From contig CAUYUJ010000336.1 of assembly GCA_963575745.1 (NCBI GenBank), positions 892,080 to 952,079 on the forward strand: DNA of 60,000 bases. Direction: 5' to 3'. The position numbers and the translations under genes are program-made. Source of the DNA: Prorocentrum cordatum. Taxonomy: Eukaryota > Sar > Dinophyceae > Prorocentrales > Prorocentraceae. This document shows positions 44,991 through 53,580 of this stretch, piece by piece (position 1 is the first letter of the stretch; the number at the start of each line of letters is the position of its first letter). The notes beneath the pieces are model-generated. The model searched no databases. It had not been told where the DNA came from and was given only the letters and a program-made list of their open reading frames with translations.

Positions 44991-45639
44991 AAGACACATG
45001 ATGAGACGGATGCCAGGACGAGGCACGCAGCAGCGGGGCAGAGGACAGAGGGGGTCAAAAGAGATCGGCACGCGCAGAGAGTGCAGCGCAGCGCGGCTGG
45101 CAGCAGCGCCGGCGAGAGCTGGCGGGGCGCGCCTGTTCGGCAGGCCGGGCGCCCGCCGCCAGGAGGCAGGCCCGCGGCTGCAGCCGCAGTGCGGCCAGGG
45201 CGACGGGCTGACGGACGGGGGGAGGAGCTGGCCCAGGAATAGCGGGGGGGGAGGAGGGACGGGCGAGGAGGGGGGGGGGGCGGGATGAGGGGAGGGGCGG
45301 GGGGGGCGGAGGAGGAGCAGGACCAGTGCAAACCCAAGGCGCATCAACGATGCTGCAAACAACCCTCCCTCCACGTTCCCTCTTCATCAGTCCAAAAAAG
45401 AATTCATTTTCATTGCGGGAAGTGCCCCGTTGGAAGACAACCGTCTGAGAATCAACCGACCCTTTGGGGTCTACGGCGTGAGATACTGTTGCCCCTCCCT
45501 CTCTGGGGGGGGGGCCCGTCCAGCCGGTTTGGAGGGGAGATGGTCTGTGTGAAATGTGCTGGCGGACCTGGCCGCCTCAGAGATGGTCATGGGCGGCCTC
45601 CATGGCTTCGGCACTCATCTCAGGGGTTTCTCGACGATC
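44991..45639. other. No gene recognised; G-rich tract
   Basis: It contains G-rich sequence with several G6-G9 runs at about 45225-45310. No coding or RNA signal can be supported. Confidence 0.45.
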
Positions 45640-46260
45640 CCCAACGGCACCAAGTCGACCAAACATGGTTTCAAATCTCCAAGACGCCACCCGAAGACTT
45701 CCACAAAATCCCCCGCAAGGGCACCAACATACCATAATTTGCTCACTCCCCTGGGACAACTCACATTTTTGGCAAGCCCGCTCAGACGCCCTGCCCAGCG
45801 ACCCGAGACGGGCCAGGAGACCTCGAGGGCCCCACGACTGCTCCCGGCGGCCCCAGGGCGGCCAAGAGTCTCCCAAGACAGCCCAACAGGACTCCGAGAC
45901 GGGCTCAAGACCGTCCAAGATGGCCCTATGACGGCCCAACACGGGCCCCACCCATCCCAAACTGGCCCCAAAACGGCCCGCAAGCTTCAGGCGCCGCGGA
46001 CGGCCCCGGAGCGCCTCCTGAGGCACCGTAGAGGCTCCAACATGGCTCCCTGAGGACGACCCCCGCGAGGGCATCAATCATTCCCTTAGGAAAACTTGCA
46101 TTTTCGGCAACCTCGTTTAGGCGCCCTTCCCCGCAACCCGAGAGGGCCAAGAAGCCTCCATGAGGGTCCCACGACGGCTCCAGCCGACCCAGGGGCGGCC
46201 CAAGAGACGCCCAAAGCAGCCCCAGATGACCCCCAGACGGGCGCCCCGAGGCCGCAGCAT
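45640..46260 (+). repeat. GGCCCC-type dispersed repeat with a 336-bp duplication
   Basis: The same repeat family as block 1. A larger unit is visible: the run from CCCGCAAGGGCACCAA through the CATTTTTGGCAAGC word (about 45711-45845) recurs diverged at about 46061-46180, an offset of about 336 bases, which suggests a higher-order arrangement. Confidence 0.75.
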
Positions 46261-47010
46261 CAAGTGCTCTAAGGATCGCCGCCTCCTTTGGCGTCTCGGG
46301 CCTGCCCGAGGACTGCAGCACGCTGTGGTCGCCCGGTCCTGCGCGACGTACTCGGCCTCCGGCTCTGCGGGCGAACGGGCCGCGTCGACCGCGGCGGCCC
46401 TCGTCGCGGGCGGGCGGCTCCCCCTGGCGGGGGGCAGCTTCACCTTGCTCTCGGCCTTGGCGTCTAGGGCCAGCAGGTTGCGCCAGGGAGTCTTCGCGGG
46501 GCCTGTCCACTCGTCTGGGCCCATAGCGACTCGCAAGGCAGCAGCGGCACGGGTGCCCTGCAGCAGCATTGTCAGCGCTGCGCCGGGCAACACCGAAAAG
46601 GGCGTCGCCTGCACATTCACTGTCGGCGCAAACATTGGAGGCCTCTTTCCGCATACCGCTCCTGGTTTCTGGCATCCCCTTACGACTGGCGCAAAACACG
46701 GCAGAGGCTGGCTGGAAACTCCCAGGAGGAACCACTGGCCATGTGAGGACAGCGCCCGTCGCGGCCAGGAGAACAGATGGCTCCTGAGGAGCCGCATGCT
46801 GGACACGCGGAGCTGCCCGCAAGCCGGCCGCCAGTGCCTCGCCTAGGACTATGGATTTGCAGACCCTGTGCGACGTGTCAGCGAAACTCCGGAAGAAAGT
46901 CTGCGCTGCTCGAACTTGTGCGCGTGCCGCTTGCGCCCTGAGTTCTGCAGCCGTGCGCCGAGGGCGCCACACCGCGCGCCACGCAGGGTCCATGGCCTGG
47001 CAGTGGGCGG
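46261..47010 (-). pseudogene. Possible coding relict of unknown family
   Basis: The minus strand has MDPAWRAVWRPRRTAAELRA, FFRSFADTSHRVCKSIVLGE and LLAATGAVLTWPVVPPGSFQ. In a second frame come GCQKPGAVCGKRPPMFAPTV, FSVLPGAALTMLLQGTRA and ALRVAMGPDEWTGPAKTPW. The change of frame lies near 46660. It looks more protein-like than the surrounding repeats but has no recognised domain, and GC richness alone could keep frames open. Confidence 0.3.
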
Positions 47011-47094
47011 CTGGAAAAGAGGAGCAAGAGAGCAGAAGGGACGGGCAGCGGCCAGGTGCCGTCTGAGCCAGCGCTTCGAGGATGGGGGAGGCAG

Positions 47095-47195
47095 GAGGAT
47101 CGAGGAGGAGGAGGAGGAGGAGGAGGAGGAGGAGGAGGAGGAGGAGGAGGAGGAGGAGGAGGAGGAGGAGGAGGAGGAGGAGGGGGGGGAGGGGA
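47095..47195 (+). repeat. (GGA)n microsatellite
   Basis: About 100 bases of nearly perfect GGA/GAG triplets ending in a short G run. Confidence 0.97.
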
Positions 47196-47739
47196 AGGAG
47201 GGGGAGGTGGGCGAGGTAGGAGGTGGGCATGAGGAGGCGCATCGGCACGCATCGTCCAATCGATCGAACCTTGGACAACTCTGCCCCCTTTGCATCTGTC
47301 CCCCGGACCTGTCCTGGGGCACATCCCTGCCCCAGGATCGAGGCCAGTCCAGCCTTGGCGACGAGCCCCCCACTCCGAAGACACGCAAGAAAACAAATTT
47401 CCACTTCTCCGATCTGCATCGTCTACCCAAATATTCTGCACCAATAGGAACGGCGGGTTCACGGGATTTGAGGGCAGCGTGTTTATCTTTGTTCCCCAAG
47501 CAGTGTTGCACTTAGGGGTTCTTACCTCTGGTCCAAAGAACTGGGCCTGTCTGACGGTCTGGCGGCTATGTCGTCGCCGTCGCCACCCCGTCGCCGCCTG
47601 GTCGCCGCCCGTCGTCTGGGCGTGCGTGGCGGTGTTGCGGCTATGTCGTCGCAATCGCCGCCCCATCCCGTCGCCGCCGCCCCGTTGTCCCCCCCTCCTG
47701 TTGCCGTCGATGTAGTGCAGCATCGACTGCAACACTTAA

Positions 47740-48090
47740 ATAGCACCACATCGATTGCAAAACGTAGATTGCACAATACACGTTGCACGATTTATGTTGC
47801 ACCACATCGAATGCACAACCTAGAACACATCACATAGGTTGCACCGCATGGATCGCACCACATCCATTGCACCACATAGTTGTTGTGTAATTGTAATACA
47901 GCGCTGCGTAGACTGCACCACATCGATTGCACAACATGGTTTGTACCATATACATTGTTGCACGACATACGTTGCACAACGTATATTGCATCACATCGGT
48001 TGCACACCATACATCGCACGACATCTCTTGCACCACACATTCTGCACTACATAATGTGCCCCACCAATGCTGCACAGCATAGACTGCTAG
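47740..48090 (+). repeat. 14-bp degenerate minisatellite
   Basis: Units of TTGCACCACATCGA and variants follow one another with a 14-base period for about 25 copies. The TTGCAC word is the best conserved part, while the second half of each unit (CACATCGA, AACATGGT, GACATACG) varies. One region around 47880-47915 is disrupted. The stretch is markedly less GC-rich than its surroundings. Confidence 0.85.
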
Positions 48091-48479
48091 ACAGACACTC
48101 GTTTGGGTCGTTGGCTAACTTGTACAGATGTTCCTGAATCACTGCGTTCCTCCTCTCCCTCCCTCTTTTTATTGTTATTCTTCATATGATTATCCTTCTG
48201 CTTACCAGTATTGCTTCGCGCATATTATTACTATGCTTTTGATCATCTCCCACATCGTCATGCGTGCATGTTTCCGCATGCGTGCCCGCGCGGCAAGATT
48301 TTCACATTGCAACCTGGTGTGGCAGATGAGACTTGGATTCCCTTTGAAGACGAGGGAGAGAGAAGGGGGCTGGGGGGAAGACCGCAGGAAAAACTGGACT
48401 GGTGGATTCGACCCTCCTGTCCAGTGAAGGCACATGTCATGGATTTTTCTTGGGTGTTCCAAGCATGTTGGCTTCTCGG
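48091..48479. other. No gene recognised
   Basis: Contains a T/C-rich section (about 48150-48250) and no supportable gene. Confidence 0.45.
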
Positions 48480-48963
48480 CAACGGGCCCTCTGGGGCTGT
48501 CGTGAGGGTCTCTTGAGGCATCTGGAAGCTCTCTTGGACCGTCTGAAACTCGTGGAGGCCGTCTTGGGGGTGATTCGGATGCCCCTTAGGAGAGTCGCGA
48601 CCCCCGGGCCCCCATCTGACATCGAGGTCACGGCCTGGGAGGGGGGGCCCCAAGGTCTCGAGAAGGGGCGGCGGCCCTGCTGGAGCGGAGCACAATCTCA
48701 AGAAGTGGGCAGCCGTCCGCCATGTCCCAGTAGCGCCAGGATATCCTCGGGGGCTACCCAGGAGCGTAAAATAGACCCAGACTTGATCCAACGCTGGCCG
48801 AAGACGGCGCAGTGAGGAAACTCCCGGGTGCGCAAAAACCTGCAGGAATCGAAACTACTGTTCGGTGACTTCCCAGCGGTCTCTCGGGGGCTTTCGTTGA
48901 GCATCTTTGGGTCTCTTTGGGGGCTGTCGGGGGGGTCTTTGGACGCGTCTCTTTACCTCTGGA
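48480..48963 (-). repeat. GGCCCC-type dispersed repeat, reverse orientation
   Basis: On the + strand it reads GGGTCTCTTTGGGG, CTCTTGGACCG and similar, the reverse complement of the family seen at 531-1080. It lies on one side of the eIF5A retrogene; the same orientation continues on the other side at 49964-50230. Confidence 0.75.
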
Positions 48964-49359
48964 CCAAGCCTTCAGCCCTCGCCTCCGTGCAGCCCAGCCT
49001 GAGCAGGCACCTGATGCGGCTGGCCAAAGGGAGCAGCTGGAACACCGAGGGAACGGGAGAACGAACCAGTAATGAGCATACTCGCTCCGAATCTGCGCCA
49101 AAACGGTACTGCGGACCTCACTGGCGACAAAAACTTGCCATCTACCCGGGGCCTCTTACTACAAGCATGCCAATTGACACGCTCGCCGAGACAAAAAACG
49201 GTAGAGAAGGCGAGGAGCGAGATTACCATCCGAAGGGCACATGACACCGCGGAAACTGTACACGGTTGGCGCCCTGGTCAGCCGTCAAAGCTAACTGGAC
49301 GTATCTCAGCTGCAAGATGTAACCAAGCCCTCAATTTGCGTACACAGACATGGCGTTCC

Positions 49360-49866
49360 TCACTGCATCCTCTGGGCGCCGACAATCTTCTCCTGTCCAA
49401 TGGCCGCGAGCACGGCGACGAGAACGGAATCGCCATCCTCCTGCATCTTCAGGATGTCCTCGACCACCTTCCTGTCTTCATCGGTTGGCTCGCCTGTCTT
49501 CACGAAGGTGGGCAAGTTCAGGTCGTCCTTCGTCTCGCCAGACTCCAGAAGCAAGCTGACTTCGCCAGTAAACTCGTCAGCAGACAGCAGTTGGTACTCC
49601 GTGCGCTTCGTGAATGGAATCTCCATGTTGTGCGACGTGGGGCAAAGATCCTCGTACTTCTTCCCCGTGAAGATGTCCAGCGCCACGATGTGGGCCTTCG
49701 CGTGCCCGTGCTTGCCCGTCTTCGACGTGGAGATATCTGCCACTTTGCAGGCTTTGCCCTTGATCATCACCATGGATCCCTTGCGAAGCTCTCCGCACTG
49801 TTGCGGGTATGTGTGGGAGGATCCTGACTCGACCTTATCGAACGTGGGCTCATCGTCGTCCGCCAT
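49360..49866 (-). CDS. eIF5A translation factor, intronless retrogene
   Basis: eIF5A binds the ribosome and helps it past stalling sequences and through termination; it acts only after one lysine is turned into hypusine. The 168-residue protein starts MADDDEPTFDKVESGSS. It carries the hypusine loop STSKTGKHGHAK with the modified lysine at residue 52, then DLCPTSHNMEIPF and the C-terminal OB-fold. Length matches the family (about 155-170). There is no intron, stop or frameshift, so it could still be expressed. Two spliced-leader relicts lie upstream at 49963-49928, separated from the ATG by about 60 bases. The word GGGTCTTTGG flanks the insertion at 48933-48942 and 49964-49973. This identifies a retroposed mRNA inserted in a repeat. 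Confidence 0.96.
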   Translation of the reverse strand: MADDDEPTFDKVESGSSHTYPQQCGELRKGSMVMIKGKACKVADISTSKTGKHGHAKAHIVALDIFTGKKYEDLCPTSHNMEIPFTKRTEYQLLSADEFTGEVSLLLESGETKDDLNLPTFVKTGEPTDEDRKVVEDILKMQEDGDSVLVAVLAAIGQEKIVGAQRMQ

Positions 49867-49927
49867 GGCTCGCGACCGCTCGAGTTTCGGGATCCCCGCC
49901 CTGGGACCGGGCCTGGCAATCCGAGAA

Positions 49928-49963
49928 CTTGCGCCAAAATGGCTTGAGCCAAAATGGCTGCGG
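49928..49963 (-). other. Two tandem DinoSL relicts
   Basis: On the minus strand the outer copy starts CCGCAG and ends CCATTTTGGCTCAAG (one mismatch in 21). It is followed without gap by CCATTTTGGCGCAAG, a leader lacking its first six bases. That is what results if the older leader was itself trans-spliced at the AG of its CCGTAG. The inner copy has one A-to-C change on the + strand. Confidence 0.95.
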
Positions 49964-50230
49964 GGGTCTTTGGGTGCGTCTTGGGGGCCTCTGGGGTGCA
50001 ATTGTGGGGCATCCGTAAGGTCTCTGGGGGCGTCTTGGGAACTCCTGGGGGCCTCGTGGACCTTTGGGAGTCTCTCGGGGCCTCGCGGGTACTTTTTGGG
50101 GGGCCTCTTGGGGGCCTCTTGGAGGCCTCCTGTGACCTCTGCTGGGTTTCGTGAAGGCCTTCTGGGGCTTCTTGGGAGCTTCTTGGGAGCATCTCGAAGC
50201 TTTTCCGAAACCTCTTGGGTGAGGCGAGGC
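49964..50230 (-). repeat. GGCCCC-type dispersed repeat, reverse orientation
   Basis: The + strand shows TCTTGGGGGCCTC and CTTTTTGGGGGGCC words, the reverse complement of the family. It continues the repeat interrupted by the eIF5A insertion. Confidence 0.75.
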
Positions 50231-50999
50231 GAGGCGCCGACGTTCGTCCATAAGGACGGTCCTACCAAAGCACGGCGGTTGGATCGGAGCCTGGGATGCG
50301 CTTCGGATCCCTGTGTTGCACATGAGCGTGGAAGCTCACGGAGGACGAGGAAAGGCGAAATTGCCGGGGAGATTGCAAATCCTTGAACGTGTTCTAGAAT
50401 ATTGAGCCGTCCTATCTGCATTAGATAGGGTTGGTTTCCTCGCCAAGCTAATGTGCTCGAGTCCCGCCCCGCACCAGAAACATTCGACGCGGAGATCCCC
50501 CCCCCATGTGCATGTCATTTCCTGGCACGTCCCGCTGCGAGTGTGCGGCCGTGTATGGGTGCGAAAGCGAATCCGAGTGGACGAGTGCGACGACGACGAC
50601 GACCTCGACGGCGGCTATGATGAGGGACGGTTGCGACGACATCTCATAGGCAGACAGGCGGTGCGCAGGCCCCCGTCACCCCTCCTGCCTCATACTGCTC
50701 GTCGTACCCCTTCCCTCCTCTTCCTCCTTCCTCCCGTTTCCCCCTTCCTGCGACCTCCTCCTCCTTCCTCCTCCGTCCTCCCTGCAACGTCCTGGCGGCC
50801 GCCCTTCTCCGTACATCGGAGTGATCATGGGGCTCTGAATGGACAGGAGTCGGAAGTGCGATATGCTCGACGCTCGCCTCGCTAAACGCATCCCCACGAT
50901 ATGGTCGCCTGGGGTGCTGAAGCCGCGCCTCGCCCGAGCATGTGCCCAAGAGTTGAATACAATCTGACCTAGGCGAGAAGAACCTCCACGACGGCTCAA
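50231..50999. other. No gene recognised; pyrimidine tract
   Basis: It includes a CCTCCT/TTCCTC-rich tract at about 50690-50790. No gene can be supported. Confidence 0.45.
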
Positions 51000-51470
51000 G
51001 AGGACTTCCACGTGGCCTTCGGTGGCTCCAAGATTCCCCAATATGGGCTCAAGACAGCCCACGATGCCTCCAAGACGCTCCAAGAGGCCCCGAAGGGGCG
51101 CTCCAAGCATTGGGAAACTACATTTTTAGCATCGACGACTTTTCAGCCTGCACGGAGTTCCAGCCAGTCTAAGAAGCCCCCAAGGCCACCCCATGACGTC
51201 CCAAAAGGGTCCCAAAAGGCGCCCGAGACGGCCCAAAACGGCGCCAAGACGGCCCCAGAGGCTCCCGAATCGGCCCCAAAGAGTCCCAAGACGGCTCCTA
51301 GAGGGGCCCCAGCGGCGGAACCCGAACCGAAAATCCGGGCCCTCCGCTCCCGCCTGGCCCTGGGACACCCCACGAGCCGCCCAACAGGTCCCAAGAGACC
51401 CCCAAAAGACCTCAAAAAAACGTCCGAGAGGCCCAAAAGAGGCCCCCAGAGGTCCCAAAACGGCTATCAG
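51000..51470 (+). repeat. GGCCCC-type dispersed repeat, block with AAGACGGC units
   Basis: Irregular CCAAGACGGC and CCCAAAAGG units on the + strand. The family switches orientation between 50230 and 51000. Confidence 0.78.
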
Positions 51471-51539
51471 TGAACTTCGAAACTACCTCCACTATCGCCT
51501 GTGGCCGCGGGCCCCGGGCGGCGCTTCAAGCCGGAGCGC

Positions 51540-51735
51540 GCCGGGGGGGAAAGGAAGAGGAAACGGAGGGAGAACAAGGGAGGAGGACGAAGAGGAAGGA
51601 GGATGAAAGAAGGAAGAAGGTAGAAGGAGAGAAGAGGGAGGAGGGGGAGGAGGAGAAGCAGGAGGAGGAGGAGGACGACGAGGAAGAAGGAGGAAGGAGG
51701 GAGAAGGGAAGAAGGGGAGGAGAAGAAGGGGGGAG
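51540..51735 (+). repeat. Purine-rich GGA/GAA tract
   Basis: Nearly all A and G on the + strand, with GAGGA and GAAGG words. Confidence 0.85.
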
Positions 51736-51984
51736 CTTCAATCCGCTACCTCCTTGTGCGTCTCCAGACGTGTGAGATAATTCCCCCCCATAACCCCCCC
51801 AGGGACCTCAAACCGGAGATCAGCCTTCCCCACCCGGGCCCGGCACGAGCGCATCACGGAACTTTTCTGGGGTCAAAAGGGCCTAAACACGGGCCAAAAA
51901 GGCCCCAAGAAGCCTCCAAGACGGCCCACGAGAGCTCCGAGACGCCAAACGACCTCTCCGACTTCGGTAGTCTTCTCTTGCACG

Positions 51985-52165
51985 CGCCGCTCCTGTCGCC
52001 TTTTGATGATTCCCCACCTGTTGCTGCTGCAAATGTTTCGTGTCCGAGAACGCTCCTCCGCACGCCGCGCACGTCACGTCGCACCTCGTTCTCTCGCCCT
52101 CCGCGCATTTCCGACAAAGCCTCTCCCCCGATGAATTGTGCTTCTTCTGTGCACCCGACATTTCC
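51985..52165 (-). pseudogene. Small zinc-finger-like fragment
   Basis: The minus strand encodes MSGAQKKHNSSGERLCRKCA followed by CDVTCAACGGAFSDTKH. The two Cys pairs (CRKC and CAAC) with an intervening Cys would suit a zinc-binding fold. The frame then runs into the GGCCCC repeat and is open for composition reasons. It may be a fragment of a larger retroposed gene; no leader relict was seen nearby. Confidence 0.35.
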
Positions 52166-52209
52166 GCCTGCTCTTTCAACAGCGTCAGACATGTCTTGCT
52201 CGAACGCAT

Positions 52210-52490
52210 TTAAGGGGTCGGCGGATGTGGCGCAAGCCTGAAGAATCCACGTCCGGACGTGACGTGTTGCCGGAAGCAGGTCGCGGAGCGGAGCGGAAGC
52301 CCTAATGCAACGTATCCTATGTATCCAATGATTGCATACTTGTTACATATTGCATTGTGTTACATTGTTATCTCTCCCCCCCTAACCCCCCCGGAGTCGC
52401 GCCACTTCCGTCGACCCAAAGGTGGAGGGCCCCTTGTGGGCCTAATAACAAACAAATACCAATGGAAAATCAATGATTTCGGCTCCTTGG
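52210..52490. other. Spacer without recognised gene
   Basis: An AT-richer patch (about 52300-52375) precedes a C7-C8 stretch. Nothing further can be supported. Confidence 0.45.
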
Positions 52491-52494
52491 GCCT

Positions 52495-53057
52495 CCTGGG
52501 GGTCCAAGAGGGCGTGAACACGGCTCAAGATGGTCTCAAGACGGGACAAGACCGCCCCAAGACGGCCCAAGATGGCCCCAAGAGGGCCCAACGCGCCCCC
52601 AAGATGGCCCAAGAGGGCCCCAAGAGCGCCCACCTGAGCGCTTCCAGAGGCCAAACACATAGATTCCCCTTTGGTTTTTGAAAGATTTTAGCGTTCTCGC
52701 CTTTTCCGGCTCTCAAAGGCCCATGCCGGCCCAAGCAGCCTCCAAAAGAACCCCAAGACAGCCCAAGAGGCACCCAAGGGGACCCCAAGACGGCCCCAGA
52801 GGGCCCCAAGACTGCCCAAAGAGGACCCCAAGAAGGTCCAAGAGACCCCCAATACGGCCCAAGAGGACCCCAAGAGGGCCCCAAGGCGGCCGCGAGATGC
52901 CCCCAAGAAGGCCCCCAAAGGCCATGACGGCCCAAGCAGCCTGCAAGAAGGCCCCCAAACGGCCCAAGAGGCTTCCAGGGAGGCCCCAAGACGGCCCCCC
53001 CAAAAAAACCAAGACGGCCCAAGAAGCCCCCAATACGGCCCCAGAGGACCCCAAGAG
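52495..53057 (+). repeat. GGCCCC-type dispersed repeat ending at the Copia LTR
   Basis: Units of CCCCAAGACGGCC and CCAAGAGGC. The block stops abruptly at 53057, where the 5' LTR of the + strand retrotransposon begins. Confidence 0.85.
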
Positions 53058-53516
53058 TGCAATTCACAGCCCCGAGCCTGCCTCACTAGAGCCTACTTAC
53101 GACAGATGGCCTCTAGAGGCCGTGCGTGATATAAGCTTCAGGCTCCAAAGGAGCCCCATGTATGTTAGCCAAGCGTTTCCCGGCGAATCGGGTCCCTTAA
53201 GACTCCAGGTTTCAGCAAGCCTTGCTTACAGGTTCATCCGAAACCATTCTGGCTCAAGCCTTTGCAGCGTCTCAGCGACGCTGGACTTCTGGTGTGCGTC
53301 TGAGAGACGCAGGACAGCGAACTGCCCGCTGATAAACAGATCCTGTTCATCACCATAGTGCGATCAGCATCGCACAGTCACTGCCCTCATATTCGACCCG
53401 TCTTGCGACGAGTTCAACACCGCCAACGGTACCCTCGACACGTTGTCAGAGCAGAGAAGAGAGTAGCATCATTCAGGATTGCTATCAGGGCAGTGGTTCT
53501 AAGCGGGACCATTGCA
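53058..53516 (+). repeat. 5' LTR of the Copia-type element
   Basis: The proposed LTR is 459 bases long, starts TGCAAT and ends ATTGCA, a perfect 6-base terminal inverted repeat. Its left edge coincides with the end of the GGCCCC repeat and its right edge directly abuts the primer-binding site. A GATATAAG word lies at 53128-53135. The 3' LTR is outside the window, so identity between LTRs cannot be checked. Confidence 0.8.
53238..53258 (+). other. DinoSL-like sequence inside the LTR
   Basis: The + strand reads CCGAAACCATTCTGGCTCAA followed by G: 18 of 21 bases match the spliced leader, in the sense of the element. It lies 180 bases into the LTR, where the RNA start (R region) would be plausible. 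Confidence 0.65.
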
Positions 53517-53528
53517 TGGTAGCGGAGC
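53517..53528 (+). other. Primer-binding site for initiator tRNA-Met
   Basis: TGGTAGCGGAGC begins immediately after the LTR and differs at two positions from TGGTATCAGAGC, the primer site used by many Copia elements, which is complementary to initiator methionine tRNA. Confidence 0.82.
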
Positions 53529-53580
53529 TATCAAGCTCCACGGACTACAGATTCACGGATATAAGTTCATCGTTTGAGCC

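Noticed and set aside
47080-47420. Leucine-rich membrane-like stretch on the minus strand
   Set aside because: It is the translation of the GGA microsatellite read as CTC/CTT/CCT codons.
51040-51060. GGGCTCAAG word resembling the leader end
   Set aside because: Only the last eight bases match well, and the word is part of the surrounding GGCCCC-type repeat.
52525-53067. Minus-strand open frame rich in Gly/Leu/Trp
   Set aside because: It is the complement of the same repeat family and its periodic LGASWG-type words follow the DNA repeat, not a protein.
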